Assembly (NCBI GenBank): GCA_021432635.1
Contig: MU270026.1
Span: 523,311-587,310 of the forward strand
DNA from: Thozetella sp. PMI_491
Lineage: Eukaryota > Ascomycota > Sordariomycetes > Chaetosphaeriales > Chaetosphaeriaceae
Length of the DNA stretch: 64,000 nt
Direction of reading: 5' to 3'
The translations under genes and the position numbers were made by a program. The first letter of the stretch is position 1, and every line of letters starts with the position of its first letter. A model generated the notes under the pieces. It ran no database searches. It was given only the letters and a program-made list of their open reading frames with translations, and had not been told where the DNA came from. Positions 49,361-62,912 of the stretch are shown here, in pieces.

Positions 49361-50053
49361 ATACCTCTCTCCTTAGCCATGAGACGCAGTCCAAGGAAAA
49401 ACGAGACCATCGAGCAGGGAAGGCAATCCAGGAGTTGAAGGGAACCTAGGAGGGGAAATTCGATGCTATCGCTGAGGAAGCGTTTTCAACCATGGTGAGC
49501 ACATTGAGGTCCTGAGTTCTACTCAGCATAAATAATGTTGTTTCCAAGTAGACCTCAACGTATATCTTCTTATAGTCAGGCGTAAGGGTAAGCGGCCCGT
49601 TTGTCAAGATCTCGGCTTCCGATACGAATTCCTTGGCTATGGTTAGAACGTGTAGACCTTATCCTTGGTCGGTTGCCTCGTTGCCTCAAAACCAGCCCAG
49701 AACCTGTCGTAGGGTTCCTAGTTGGGTTATACCCCTGATGGTGTGGCTGTTAGATCGCCGAAGCAATACGGACAATTTCACCGCGACCAAGTGCTCCAGA
49801 TACCACCGAAGAATGCCCCTATGGCTTATGCTATCGTCATATAGGTGCTCTCAATTGCATATATCGGATGGTTATTATGATATAGTGCTTGAGCGCTGAG
49901 AGAAAACGTTCTAATGCTGAAGACTTCCTACTAGACCAAGCTCTCATCATGATCTAGAATTAGCAACTTTTAATCAAAGCCACTAATAGCTAGATAGACG
50001 TGCTGGCTCGATGCAGCGTACCAGACTCCATTAACTACAGTAGGGGGAACATG
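49361..50053. other. gene-free stretch
   Basis: 693 bp with no supported coding sequence. The upstream half of the decayed HET gene would be expected here but is not recognisable. Confidence 0.45.
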
Positions 50054-51759
50054 CTAAAGGGACAAATCGGCGCAGCTGAAAGCCGGACGCGTGCTCCCTG
50101 CGTAGTCGGCGATGATGGCTTCCACCGCGGCGTACAGTCCGGGGCCCAACAGGAATAGGCCGCAGAGCAGCACAAACACGTGGACAATGGTCATGACTGA
50201 CCGCGCCGCGCCGGCGAACAACTCCCCGCGGTACAGCTGCCAGTAGGCGACGGCAAAGAAGATGAAGCCAAAGAAGGAGTCGAACGCGGCCCCAAGGAGA
50301 GACAGGAAGTCTCCCATGCTCGGGATCACCTCGGCGAAGACGAAGGCAACGATCCAGAGAACGACCATGACCAGCCCCCACACCCCCCAGCCAATAACGG
50401 TGTTGCTGTGCGCGTGCCGCGACTTGCCCATGACACGGAAGTAGATGAATTTGGCACTGACGTTGGCATAGATGACGCCGATGACGAGAGTGGGGACGAT
50501 GACGAACGAGAACGAGGCTTTCTTATACGCCACCACTCCCAAACTACCGAAGGCGGGGGCGGTGGAGTACTGCCCCAGATACCGGAACCCGATCGCCGGG
50601 GGCACGATGAACAGGATGGCGGAGATCCCGGCCAGCACGGCCAGAGACTTGGGAAAGTCCTGTGGGCGCTCCATCTCGGAGATAAAGGTGGGGAACAGAA
50701 TCTGCGGAACCCACAAGAAGGTGATGTTCAAGACGGCGTTCATGCATGCGACCCACGTGGTTCCGGGCAGGGGGAACGCATAGGTCCTCACTTCCCCGTC
50801 GGTGGGGTAGTCGCCATTGTAGCCGTACAGAGGGGCGTCTTCGATTCCAGCAAATACGAGGAAGAGCAGGATGGCGATGCCCATGCAGGCGGCTATGGGG
50901 AGGCCAATGTCAGTGCGCAAGCCACGATAGCGGGCAGGGAGGGGTAAAGGTCGTACCGGAAAAGAGCGACATGAACGAAACGTGCTTGAGCGTCCTGGGC
51001 AGACTCATGACGATGCCCATGATGGTCGCAATGATCGAGAATGTCACGGTGCACAGCGAATGGTCAGACAGCGTGTTGAGGATCTTGGCCCCGGTGAGGA
51101 CGTGGAAGCCGATGAGGAGGATGTTGTTGGCGAGCAGCATGAAGCCGGTAAACTCGTACGCGATCTTGCTCTTGCCGAACGCGTAGTACCCAAAGTCACC
51201 TGCCCGGCGCAATTAATTCCCTGTTAGCTCTCGACCGTGATCGGCGCACCAGGGAGTAATAGGCCGGGAGAAAGACGCACAAATATCCTTGATTTGCGGA
51301 TTCTTCATGATGAACTTGTGCATGGTTATCGAGGTGATCCAGAAGAGAGCCCCCGATAGAAGCATGGTGAGAATCCCTGGGACCCAGCCCAAAACTCTGA
51401 GGCGCCGTGGTTAGACGGCCGAGGCCATGCTGATTGACAGTGTAAATGTAGGGAGGGACACGCACGATAATGACCATGACTGCGCCATGATGGCCAAGCA
51501 AACCTGGTCCCCGGCGAGCAGCCAAGCCGCCTTCTGCCAAGACATGGTACGAAGCTTGATCTCATGGCGGTGGTCTGCCGAGACGTGGAGTACAAACGTC
51601 AGCAAACGACACCTCTGAAGCCCATGCTTGGCGGGGTTCTCAGTTACCTTCGGCAATCAGGGCGGTGAAGGTCTCAATCGTGCTGGAGCCATCCGAATCA
51701 ACCGCTCCAACATTCTCGGGCAGCTTCTTCTCGTCCTGGTACGTTCCCGGCGTTGACAT
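50054..51759 (-). CDS. mtr: neutral amino-acid permease, Mtr type (AAAP family)
   Basis: Exons 51759-51648, 51574-51466, 51396-51281, 51199-50957 and 50892-50054 join in phase into 472 aa. A hydrophilic N-terminus leads to KLRTMSWQKAAWLLAGDQV, then VLGWVPGILTMLLSG, KDICDFGYYAFGKSKIAYE and about eleven membrane helices, ending inside a short tail. This is the fungal amino-acid/polyamine transporter group of Neurospora N-system permease Mtr, which imports neutral aliphatic and aromatic amino acids with protons at the plasma membrane. The symbol follows that family; orthology is not proven. Twelve A residues directly precede the ATG. Confidence 0.88.
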
Positions 51760-53019
51760 TTTTTTTTTTTTCGTCTGGTGTTGGTTGGGGAGCTTGGGGG
51801 GAGCTTGGGGAAGCTTGGGGAGCATGAGGATCGGCGGGTGGTGGGGCTCTACGGAATAGAGCTGCAGGTTATAAAGGAGCAAGAGCTCCTCCTGTGGCCC
51901 CGTAGAAGAAAGAAAAGAAAACACCAAGACGTAGGGATCGAATGGCGCAATCTAGACGAACCGGCGCTATCATCTGCGGATTGCCCGCCTGCCCCTGCCT
52001 AGCCCTGCTAGAAAGCGCGCACTCATTGGCCAATTCGCCACTAGCACCGGATGCTAGAGTAAAAAAGGTTGGCGGCGGCTCCGGTAGTAGCATAGCTTCG
52101 ATTCCGCAATTGATTTGCTGCCGAGAGGGCAGACGACACAAAAGTAAGACATGTTATCGCCAGTTACTTATTGGCCGGTGCGCAGCAGGATGTATGGTCA
52201 GACGAGCTGGCTCGGCCTTTCCCGCCCCGCGCCGCCCCAGGCTTTTGGGCAATCTTCGCGCGGGGGGGCCGATGCGCTGAGCCGCGATTAATGTTTCCGA
52301 GATTTAGAGCCAGGCACGACTAGTCCAAGGAGCTAGCTTTTGTTATCGTTAGGTGTGAAATTTTCTACACCGCACGCCACGCGATCCAAGTGGCTTGCCT
52401 TCTTGCTGGCTTCATCGCCTCTCGAGGGCCCTGGACAGTGTCTCTGCCCGTTGCCCGCTAAGGATCATCTCGCATAAATTCGCCACCCCTGGCACACTGG
52501 GGGGACAATCCCATTACTTCCCGTCGCGACGTGTGCTCCATGAACCTGCACTTCTTGCCCCGTAACCGTCAACCGTACCGCTCTAGAGCACGTGGACACG
52601 GGTATATCCTAGAATGCAGCCGTTCTTGGGCTATCGTCGCCGAGAACCACGCTACTGTGCTCCCAACCCTGCCACGACCTACAAGATAAGAGTCGGGAGG
52701 TTAACCGCCACGGGCTGTGGCGCAGTGACAAAAGTCCCTGTGTTGGTTCGCCCCGTCCCCGTAGATTGTGATCGAGAATGTGGCTTTTAAAGTCTTGAAA
52801 CTGCGACTACAGGATACAGTCACAGTGTCAATTGGTTCTACTACTGGACAGGCTCCGGCCTTCAACCTCCTTGCTACAACATGTCGAACTACTCCTCGTA
52901 GCCGCTTAGAGAGTTGTGCTGAGCCATCATTTACGGGCTGTTTTTTCTTTCTTAGAATCTACGTTTTTTTACGTGTAATACAGTTCGTAGACCCGAATTA
53001 ATGCTCCCTCTGCATCACA
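51760..53019. other. intergenic region, no gene seen
   Basis: 1.26 kb between the permease start and the histidine kinase stop. The left end is the permease promoter, with an A12 tract touching its ATG and GCTTGGGGAGC-type repeats at 51790-51822. No coding sequence is supported. Confidence 0.5.
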
Positions 53020-56000
53020 TCACGCCTTGGGCCGCAACCCTGTTGCAACAAGCGCTTCCTCGAGTCCCTGCAACGTGAGCGGTCGTGTTAAGAAAAGATC
53101 CACGCCGCTTGCAAAAGCATCTTGCTGCACGTCGGCTCCATCCAGCCCTGTCAGAGTGATCACCACCGACGGCTGGTGCTTACCCGCCCGCTCGAATTCG
53201 CGGATGCGCCGCGTTGATTCCAGCCCGTCCATTATGGGCATCGAGATATCCGTTAGCACGCAAGAGTACTTGTTCGGCGTACTGGTATAGATATCCAGGG
53301 CCTCAAGGCCGTTGACCGCCGTTGTATACGAGTACTTAAGTTTAGACATGTAGGCGCCTAGGATCTAAGGGGAAAGAAACAATGCATAGTCAGTTCCATG
53401 AGCCTGTGCAGAATTATAACTCAGAAACCACGCACCTTCAGGTTGATGGCATTGTCGTCAACGATGAGGATCCACGTCCGGTGTCCCATGTTGATAGCCC
53501 CACCTCGTGCTGCAAGCAGATCGGCCGACATCTGCCGGACTGCAGACGGTCGTACAGGTCGAGGAGGGGGGTCGGCGAGAGTAGCCGAGGGTTGGGTAAT
53601 CTCTGGTGCAAGAGATACTTGCCCCTCTTCAACTGCCTGGAGCTTACTCTTCACAATTCCAATATCTGTGTTAGTAACATCTCCGTCCTTCGAAGGGGCT
53701 GTCGTTTCATTCAAATCTCTCCCGTCGATCATCAAGGCCGGCATGGAGGTCTGGCCCCTTTGATACCGCAATTGAGAGGCCAGCAAAGCCCTGGCAAGTT
53801 TCCGTGGTCCGACGCTATACGAGGTCAGATGCGAAACTTAGAAGAAAAGGGCCTGGGTGCTCGTACGGTTGGCCCAAGGTCTCGTGAGTCGTATGGGAGA
53901 GGCTGAGGCGCTGCTTCTGGCTTGAAATGCCATGTACAGAGAACAGGTCCTGATGGATGAAGACGTGTGGGCATTTGGCCGCATTCTTCTGCGTCTCGGC
54001 GCCGTCGACCTCGTCTTCAAAAATGGAGATTACGAAATCCGGTGGAGGAAACTCGCTGCTCGGGTCAGTGAGGACGATCATCCCCAAGGCGTCCTGGCAG
54101 ACCCCTTCCATTAACTCCAGCTGAGACTTAGAAGTGGAGTCATCAGCGCGGAAGGCCTCCCGGACCCGCGGCTCACGCTCAAACCCAACGAGCTGGACCC
54201 GTTGTTTTGAAAGAGGTGCCACCATCTGCCCGAAATTCTCCCTGACCTCGGTTGATAGCTCTTCGGGCGCGTGCGGCAGAGGGAGAGCCACTACAATCGT
54301 CGTCCCTTGCCCGGCCTTGCTGGACACGTCGACGGTGCCGCCTAGGGTCGCCGCGATGCGTCGCACAAGACTCAAGCCGAGGCCGGTGCCCGGGGCAAAC
54401 CGATCTTCTTGCGAGAAAGGGGTGAAGAGCGAGTTGCGGAGGTATTCCTCCCCAATGCCCTTGCCCGAGTCGGACACGCTGAGCACAACAGACGTGGGGC
54501 TAGCTCCGCCGGACCGCTTGGTCTGGCCCTCTTGACGCAAAGCGACACGGATAAACCCGGACCGAGTGAATTTGAACGAGTTGCCGAAGAGATTCATGAC
54601 GATTCGGCGGAATGCGCCGGGGTGCGTGTGGAATGCCCAGTCTGCCCGGTGATCAATGTCGAGGTAGATTTGGACTGCTCCGGTAGGTTTGGGTATTCCA
54701 CTCCGGGAATGTGCATGTGCTGCAGGACGCGAGGTGACCGTAGGCCGGCTTGGACTGGTAACTTCCGGCGCAGGGCTTCCTGTCTCGGATATGGCAAGGT
54801 AGCTATAGCCCGTGAGTACACTATCGACGACCTCCTCGACTAGTAAATCTAATTGTACGGGCACAGGCAGTTCAAGGGCGTTCGATGCTGAAGGCGGATT
54901 CGAGCTGTGTCGCTTATGCGCTAAGATACCCTTGTGCTTAAGTCTCGAAGATCGAATATTGTTTATCTTGACAAAATCGAGTAGCTTCATGAGAGAGACG
55001 CGGCGTTAGTAGCTGGACCGAGCACTGGGGGGTCAATTGGCAACTCAGTGCTCACGGTGTACGTACGTGGTCAATGGTGTCAGTAAGTGTTCTCGCCGAC
55101 GTCTCTATCGTCCATAAAATGCTCTCCTGCAGTACATCGAGGAGTGTATTACGTAGTAATTCGACCGCCCCGACAACCCCATGCAGCGGAGACCGCAGTT
55201 CGTGGCTGATGGACCCAAGAATGTCGCTCTTAGCCTTGTCGGCCATTCGGGTTTTCAGGCGTGCTACTTCGGCCATGGTCGCCAGGGCAAACACTCGGAG
55301 GTAACTCACCTCGCTTTCCTTGGTGAGTATCCGTGTTGGCATAAGCGTCCACGCCAGACCAGCCGCGAATGGCCGCCCCGTTTGCGGATCCCACAGCGGG
55401 ACGATAGCGACGCTCCGAGCCCCGGGGAACATCTTGATGATCCGTGACGCCACTGTCTTCCGCTTTTTGGGAGGTTTTGGTGTTTGCGGCCTGCTACTGC
55501 TCGAGTTTGGGGTGCCGGGCGGAGGTGGTGTAACCCGGCGGCCTGGTGGAGCGTCGTCCGCACCCGAGCTGCTCGTGTGGTCCGACACGGCGCCGTCTGC
55601 TTCAAAGTTGAATATCCTTCCTTGTGGATAGCGCTGGAGTAGCCGTTGGATGAATCGCTCTTTGCATCCTGTGAACTCGTTCGGCGGAGCATCACCCGAG
55701 ACAGACGAGTAGCGGGAGGTTGCGAAGCCCAGGACGCCGCAGGTAGTGTCGCTGGCAGCCGCCAGGTCTGCTCTGCTTGGCATACTCTCATCACTGCTAT
55801 TTGATTCGGTCACGCCTGGAAACTCTGACGTGATACTGCCGACTAGGCCACCGTAGGATCGGATGCTGGAGTCTAGAAAGAGAACGCCTTCCACCTCAAT
55901 AGCCTCCCGTACCACGTTAGCCGCCTTGGCGAACACTCGTTCCACGTCGTTTCGGAGTAGATCTGCGGGGCTGGCGTGAGATTTCGGCGGTGTCTGCTGG

Positions 56001-57144
56001 GGCTTCTGTGTAGCCTCCGTTGCCATTTTAGAGCTAGGCCGGCTTGTGCTCGTTGTTCCGCCATCCCGTTCGCTGTCAATGGCCCCTGCCCCGTTCGCGG
56101 ACCCGTGGCTATTTACCGCGGGCGCTTCCAACTTGGGTCTCGGTTCCTGGATCTGTTGGAGTTCGGAGCTTCCCGATTGCAGCTTCTTGTTTAGGGTTCC
56201 TTCCTTCATGCCAGGCAATTCCTGGAGCGACGCGGCCCGGTTTGACCTGCCTTCGGACCCAGTCCAAAGCGTGGCGCCGCCCTCGACGAAGCGTCCCAGC
56301 CCGCGGATCATGCGCTGCTCCCGGCGGTACAGCTCATGGCTCCGCTTGCTCTCGAGGTAGTCCATCACCACTTTGGACATGTCGCGAATGAAGCGCACCT
56401 CGCTTGCATTCAGGCCTTGCGGCCGCGGCTTGTCGTCGAAAACGCAGTACACCCCGATGTTGATCCCTGCCGGCGAGCGGATGGGCACTCCCGCATAGAA
56501 CTGCCTCCCCGGGTCCTGAATCTGACAGTAGCGCGGGTCGTTGTCGAGGTGGTTGACGACAGACACCGGTACGTCATCTCGGCCTAATCCGTGCTCCGAT
56601 CCCGGTATGGTCTGCTCGGTGGCGGCGCCTGTGACCACATGCTCGCAGATGCTGGTCGCGCGCTCAAAGGTCAGCCCATTGAACCAAACTGGCTCCGGCT
56701 GGCCGGCCAGTATGTCGCCATCGGGTCCTAGCGAGGGCAGCCGGATAGCCTCAGCGATAATATGCTGGTCGCTGCGGTCAAAGAGGGAGATCAGTGCCCG
56801 GGAGGCTTTCAGCACATGCAGGCCCAGTTGCGCGAACGCTGTCAGGCCCGGGTCAGGGGTTGTCGATATAGTCGAGGACTTGATCGCTTTCGCTGGCTGC
56901 GGGCCGTCGCGCCCTGCGGTCGAAATGGCTAGGTCGTCATATCTATGTTGCGCATGTGCGCATCGGTGTCAACAAAGAAGCAGTTTCGTGTCGATCGATC
57001 CAAAGTGAACCCTCTACGCACTTGGTAACGACCGGTATCAATGGCGACTTACTTGAAGGTTTCTCGCTCGCGGACCGTCTCTGATATCGGCGCCCGATCT
57101 GCCACGGTCGCATCGGACGTGCCTGGCAACTGCTGGTGTTCCAT
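53020..57144 (-). CDS. hybrid histidine kinase (GAF-HisKA-HATPase-REC)
   Basis: Exons 57144-57053, 56942-55067, 54984-53867, 53814-53436 and 53364-53020 give 1269 aa, all in phase. A GAF-like sensor domain (ASRALISLFDRSDQHIIAEA, CVFDDKPR) is followed by a long Ser/Pro-rich linker. The phospho-acceptor H-box is SISHELRSPLHG (near 610). The HATPase has NLFGNSFKFT (N box), DSGKGIGEEYL (G1) and GTGLGLSLV (G2). The C-terminal receiver domain has VDDN and a phospho-acceptor Asp near 1194 (LTDISMPIMDG). It should pass phosphate to an HPt protein in a fungal multistep phosphorelay (Ypd1-type). There is no membrane segment, so it is a cytoplasmic sensor. The signal is unknown. Confidence 0.93.
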
Positions 57145-57677
57145 GGCCGAGCTCCGGGGAGAACACAAAGAAAAGGGACAGGAAATGGGTTCGAAGGCGC
57201 GGCAATGGCTGGAGCTAACCGGTCAAGCGCGGGCCGACTACCACGGTCTGAAGGCGACGAATTAGGATATTAGATGGCACGTACCCCGTGCATGTGCCGC
57301 TAACTACGTCACCACTTTCAGCCATAATCCCGAAACCGCGGTCAAGGCTGATCCCGCCCGTGCTTTTCGGGCCTGGACGTTTTAGACCGTCGCCGGCGCC
57401 CCGCCCCCACCAATACCCAAACATCATTTCTTTCAGTCCAAGTAACTACTGCTACATAAACTTGCCAGAACAACGCAGGATATTGATCGCTGAAGGCACG
57501 GAAGGAAGTCTTGCCATATATTTCTATCATTTTCTCTAAACTAAACTCCACCCGAGTTTCGTTCAAGTGGTGAATGAAAGGATAGAAGAAGAAGCAGCGT
57601 TAGTCCCAGGTGTCCTTATGCATTGTGCGGGGCAATGTGCATGCTATACTATCACTATAAACGTTCGAGGGCTGAGA
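57145..57677. other. intergenic region, no gene seen
   Basis: 533 bp between the histidine kinase start and the flavin oxidase stop, presumed kinase promoter. Short open frames on both strands lack motifs. Confidence 0.5.
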
Positions 57678-60068
57678 TTATAATCTCTTGCAGAGTCTAG
57701 TATCTACCTCGATCTGCTCCCATCCCTCCGTTCCCGGAGTACTCACCGCATAGAAGACACCATTCGGATCCCATTTCTTCCTCGTCTTAAACAGCGTCGG
57801 ATAGTTGGTCCCCCAAAAGTGCTCCTGCCAATTGGGCTGGAAAGGATCTCCCTGTGAGGTGTTAAATTGTGCCGGCCAGTCGGTCATTGAGGCTGAGGAG
57901 AGTATACCTCGTTGACATAGGCACAACCGTGCGGAGCGGCCTGTCTCAAGGGCTCGTCGATGACATATGTTAGCTTCTGCTGCGTCGCTGCCTTCTCCGC
58001 AAGCGGGGCACTGCCTGAAAGCAGTAGGATTGTAATGATGAAATCTGTCGAGGTCCTGAACTTGGGATTTACCGCGCTATTGCCCCACTCGGTCGCAGGG
58101 AGGCCGTGGCCGGCATCCCAAAGATGACCCACAACTATCCACCGCCATATTTAGTAAATATCCGGAAGAAGGCTGGCAGTGTTTAGAAACTCTGTATAAC
58201 GTACTGAACCCTTGATTGTCGACAACCTGGCGCATAGCATCTACTATCCCTTGGTTGTTGGTCGCCACGTCCTGATGTGGGAACATCCAGCCGCCGGTGA
58301 GCGCCGAACCGCCGGCTTGCTCGTCCTCGAACATGTCGATGTAGAGATCGAAAAAAGAATTGTAGCCTTTTGTTACGGCGGAGTAGTTCAGACCAATAGC
58401 GTTCAGCTCGTCGTATAAGGGCTTGAGAATCGCGAGCAGCTGTGTAGTTGTTTGGCCAATGGCTACGAATGGTTGGATGTGCAGACGGAGTGCGCCGAAA
58501 TTGCCCATTTCATAGTAAGCCTGGGAAACTTTGGGTTAATAAAGCGGCCATATCAACCTTCTGGGAGCATGTCCAACGCAGGCATCCCCTGGCCGATATC
58601 AAGATAGAATTGAGAAAAAGAAGGAAATCTCACATAAAGTCCGCTATCGACAAATCGGTTGCTATATTTGTGAAAGCGCTTCACACCTTCCCAAAAAAGA
58701 GTCGCGTTGGTGGTGTGTGTGCCATTGATGTCGAGGATGGAGCCCGCGCTTGGGAGATCCGTAAATGTCTTAAACGTGACGGACAAGACCACGGCAAATG
58801 CGGACGGGCCTCCGCCCTTGAGAGCCCAGAATAAATCGGCGTTGGTCTGGGCATTCGCAACTACAAAATCTCCAGCCGCAGTCACGGCATGAAATTCCAG
58901 CGCATTATCAGCAGCGAAGCCTTTCAAGGTTGTCCATCTTCAGTGAATTCCACAGTTAGCAACGATTCTGTATGATGGTGCGCAATAGAGAAAATTCTCC
59001 TTGCTGGGAATCTGGTTAAGACGTTTGAGAGTTCATTTTTACGCCTTGATCTTCCAGGTATGATGAGCGCGACGTGCTTAGGGGATGGGGCTACATACGG
59101 GCCGTGGCCGCCGCCTTGCACCAGTCCGCCTGCTACACCAACTGTCTGGTTCCAAGTCAGCAGCGGTCAGTACAGTGTGGTCGAAGAGTCACTCACAGGG
59201 CACTCTCCAGTCACAACCACTTTCGGTGGATTCTGCGCATGTGCCAGGCGCAACAACGCCCGGCCTTGAACTCCCGCTCCGATTGTCACTGCGCTGCCGC
59301 GATATTTACCTGGCCCGGTCCAGGAGTCCACAAAAGCTACGTCCTGGAAGCTATGGGTATTGACAACGAGGGCTCCCCACCCCACGCTGCGTCCGATGAA
59401 GTCGTGCCCCGTGTTTCTGATGATTAGACGCAAGCTGTTCTTCCTCGCGAAATCTACTCCGGCCTTAACGTGTTCTTTTGTCTTGGCTAGAATCACATAT
59501 ACTGGATAGTATCCCAAGGTGCACGTATCGCTCGGATTCGTGGTTGGGCGACATGTGCTAGGGAACAAACACCGCGGCCCTGGTCAGCGCACTAGGAAGA
59601 TGACAGTGACAAGCGCGGCGAACTCACTCGTTCGTAAAATAGGTCCATAATGCCGTAGCCGGTTGGTCTGTACTAAATAGACACAGTTTAGTACGTTCCT
59701 TGCCACTCTCGGGCCGAGATGGGTGAAGCATGAACTCACGTCCACTGCTCGTCGACGAATTTGGTTGTCAAGTCTGCGCATTTGGCCGCATCGTACGTGC
59801 TCACGTTACCCAACGGCCCTTGAAATACTTGATAACAAGGGGCGCCGGGCGGGATGTCAATAACCAGGTTTCCTCCCACTGTTGTGTTAAGTGCCCGCCA
59901 TTGATTCGGCGAAGGCCAACAGGCATCGCCATAGTAGCATTTGCAGGCATATCTGGCCCCATTCCAAGTGCGAGGCACTAACGCTCCAACATCATTTGCT
60001 TGGGTTGCGGCCGATCCCGCAGCGTGTAGGAAAATGCTGCCAAGGACCGCCAAAGAGTAGCACCTCAT
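57678..60068 (-). CDS. secreted FAD-linked oxidase (berberine-bridge type)
   Basis: Eight exons (60068-59740, 59672-59628, 59557-59197, 59145-59099, 58937-58634, 58520-58205, 58134-57908, 57851-57678) join in phase into 600 aa. A signal peptide (CYSLAVLGSIFLHAAGSAA) precedes the PCMH-type FAD domain. RNTGHD near residue 176 carries the expected covalent flavin histidine, followed by GAGVQ, VTGECP and QGGGHGP. The C-terminal BBE segment holds NYPTLFKTRKKWDPNGVF, the usual YY/NY-x-NL-x-x-KxxxDPxxVF pattern. The family oxidises alcohols, sugars or alkaloid precursors with O2. Secretion favours an extracellular substrate. Seven introns make it the most split gene here. Confidence 0.92.
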
Positions 60069-61409
60069 CTTGGTTCCCCGGGAAATTATGAGCATAGAGA
60101 CGAATCAATCCGAGAGAGTTAGCTGCTTGTGATGTAGATCTAGCTTTTGATTTGGTCTATCCAACCATGGGGGTCTTATAGCTATAGTTGTCAGGTGGGA
60201 AAGTTGGAATAACTGTTCAAGGAAGTGGTGTAACTCAGGTATATCTTATCTAGCGGCCTGCAGCTCAATAGTTCAGGTTATCCAATCAATATCTAGGCGC
60301 CAATATGTAAGAATAAGCAAATAGCGTGGGATTCGTGCAGTTGAATGCCTTGTACTAAGGACATATCGGTGGGCCAAGATATGATCCCCTGTGCATGAAA
60401 CGATAATACACTACGCCCAAACTCAGAAGGGTAGCTTCTACCAAGGAACGCGGTAGTCTTCGTAAGCCATCACTGCAGCCACTTTCTGTGGCGCATCGTT
60501 AATATCACAGCCAAGGACTGCCCCGCTCGGGTCGGGCCTCACGCAGGGCGGCACTTGTTTTTTCCAGCCGATGGGTACGGAATAGAATCAATGCCTTCCT
60601 CACCACCTTGTACTACCTTGACGTAAATTTTGGTATGCGAAACTGCCGGTTCTTGCAGGCCATCTTGTGTCATTTCACTTTATGACATACACGGTTAGTG
60701 CATATTTTGGTAACATCGTTAGCAAGTTTTTCTTCCTAGTACTAGGCCTAGCATTAATTCATCATCCGGCTATCCACTACCTGATTGACTAAGTGCCTGG
60801 GGTTTATCGCTTTATGTCTTGAATAAGTGTTCAGAGTTTATCTCTTTATCTCCCGCCACGCATACAAATGGGATATAGAAAGATGCACCACAACGCAGTC
60901 TACTCAAGAATTGAGTTTCCTTGCTTGGGGGAATGGACGATGGCGAATTGTCATTAGATGAACTAGACTGCCAGGGTTTGGATCATGTAATGTGAGTTGA
61001 GAAAACATTGAGCTATTCTATCGGCTATATGCAATAATAGCCGCGTGAAATCAGCACCACTCCGAGACGCAGGCAATTAATCACAATCAAACAAGAGAAT
61101 ACTTAATGAGCGGGGCGGAATGTGACACTTAAATGCATGGTTCTATAGAGATAACTTATAAGAGGCCACCGATCGCGTGGCCCAAGGAGCTAATGCTCAC
61201 AAGCCAACTTCGAAGATAAGGTACTATGTCGCAGAATTTGCCGAATTAGGGATGCCCGGATGCCAAATCCGAGCGGGAGGGTCATCAGACAGCCACTGCC
61301 CAAGACCTCCTCAAATGGAGATGCATGGTTAGTCCTTACACATCGGTTCTACCAACGCTTTTGAGATTGTGACCAAGGCCCCCATTGCCAAGAGTCGCCT
61401 TCTATCGCT
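60069..61409. other. divergent promoter region, no gene seen
   Basis: 1.34 kb, AT-rich, between the divergent flavin oxidase and carboxypeptidase genes. A minus-strand TATAAGA lies about 110 bp upstream of the oxidase ATG, and TTATAAGAG about 250 bp upstream of the carboxypeptidase ATG. No coding sequence. Confidence 0.5.
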
Positions 61410-62912
61410 ATGAGGATCTCAACGGCGGTTATTTGGCTCTTATTTCCCGCTGCCAATGTAGCTGCTAGGAAACCTGACTGGGTATCATACGATGGCTACA
61501 AAGTCTTCCGCTTGGCTGTGGGTGAACAGGTGGGGAAAGTGAGCGGTATTGTCGACAGACTCGGCTTAGCCACGTGGAAGAGCGCGCCAAGAGCAAATGC
61601 TATGGCGGACATCGTGGTCCCACCGCACCTACTCGACGTATTTCTTTCCGAGATCGAGGGGATGCAGGCTATCACAATGCATGAGGACCTTGGTGCCTCG
61701 ATTGCCAAGGAGTCAAATTTCAACGTTTACGCTGGTATGTCGAATAACGGCCAACAGAAGTAAGATGCCGAGACATTATATGGAAAAAGGCTGACAAAGG
61801 GATTTCTGCATAGCCGGAAGTGCCAATAGCTCATGGTTCTCCAGTTTTCATCCTTACAAAGACCATGTTCAGTTTCTCCAGGACCTCGCTGTCCAGTATC
61901 CGCTCAACACTGAGATAGTCACCTCTGGGACGTCCCTTCAAGGGAATAATATTACCGGTATTCATATTTTCGGAAGCTCTGGCAAGGGCATCAAGCCGGC
62001 AGTCGTTTTCCATGGCACAGTGCATGCTTGCGAATGGATCGCCAACATGGTCGTCGAATATTTTGCGTATAATCTCTTGACCAACTATAATTCTTCCTCC
62101 GAAATTAAGGGATTCGTCGAAAAGTACGATTTTTATATGTTTCCTGTTACAAATCCCGATGGTAAGGCCCATCATTCCTGGAACCTGTGCTTAGCCAGCA
62201 ATGATACCCCCAGACAATACAGTGCCTTACAGATGATGCAGGCTTCCTCTACAGCCAGACCACCGACCGGATGTGGCGAAAAAATCGGCAAAGTACCTCG
62301 GGTAGTCGGTGCGTTGGCCACGATATCAATCGGAACTGGCCATTTAAGTGGTCGGTGCCAGGCGGCGCGTCGACTGACCCCTGCGCCTCCAACTATAGAG
62401 GCATTGCTGAGAGTGACACACCTGAAGTGACGGCATTGGCATCATGGTTGAAGGGCATCAAGGCCACACAAGGCCTGAAGCTCTATATTGACTATCACTC
62501 ATATTCGCAACTATTCATGACGCGTAAGTTCTGACCGGTGTCTCTTTCGTTGCTCCAAGGCGCCTTTATAACCCGGCGGCTGACATTCACATTCGCAATA
62601 GCATACGGTTATTCCTGTAGTGCAGTTGCAGTTAAAAATGCAGAGCTCCAGTCTCTAGCAAAAGGCGTGGCTGCCGCCGTCAGAGCTGTACACGGAACAG
62701 TATTCGATTACGGGCCTATCTGCACAACAATCTACCAGGCGACGGGTAGTAGCGTCGATTACGTCAATGATGTGGTTGGCTCGGACTACACGTTTACATC
62801 GGAGTTACGCGATACCGGTCATTATGGGTTTGTTCTTCCTGCAGACCAAATTCTACCAAGTGGAGAGGAGGCATTTGCCGGAGTACGATATTTGCTTCTG
62901 AATATGAAGTGA
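61410..62912 (+). CDS. secreted M14A metallocarboxypeptidase
   Basis: Exons 61410-61734, 61814-62161, 62242-62523 and 62602-62912 give 421 aa. A signal peptide and a proregion of about 100 residues precede the catalytic domain, as in pancreatic-type procarboxypeptidases. Zinc ligands are His179 and Glu182 (HACEW) and His310 (DYHSYSQ). The substrate Asn-Arg pair is in DINRNW, and the general base is Glu386 (TSELRDTG). It trims C-terminal residues from peptides outside the cell. The usual HxRE motif reads HACE: the arginine equivalent to Arg71 of carboxypeptidase A is Cys181 here, which may alter substrate binding. Confidence 0.93.
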
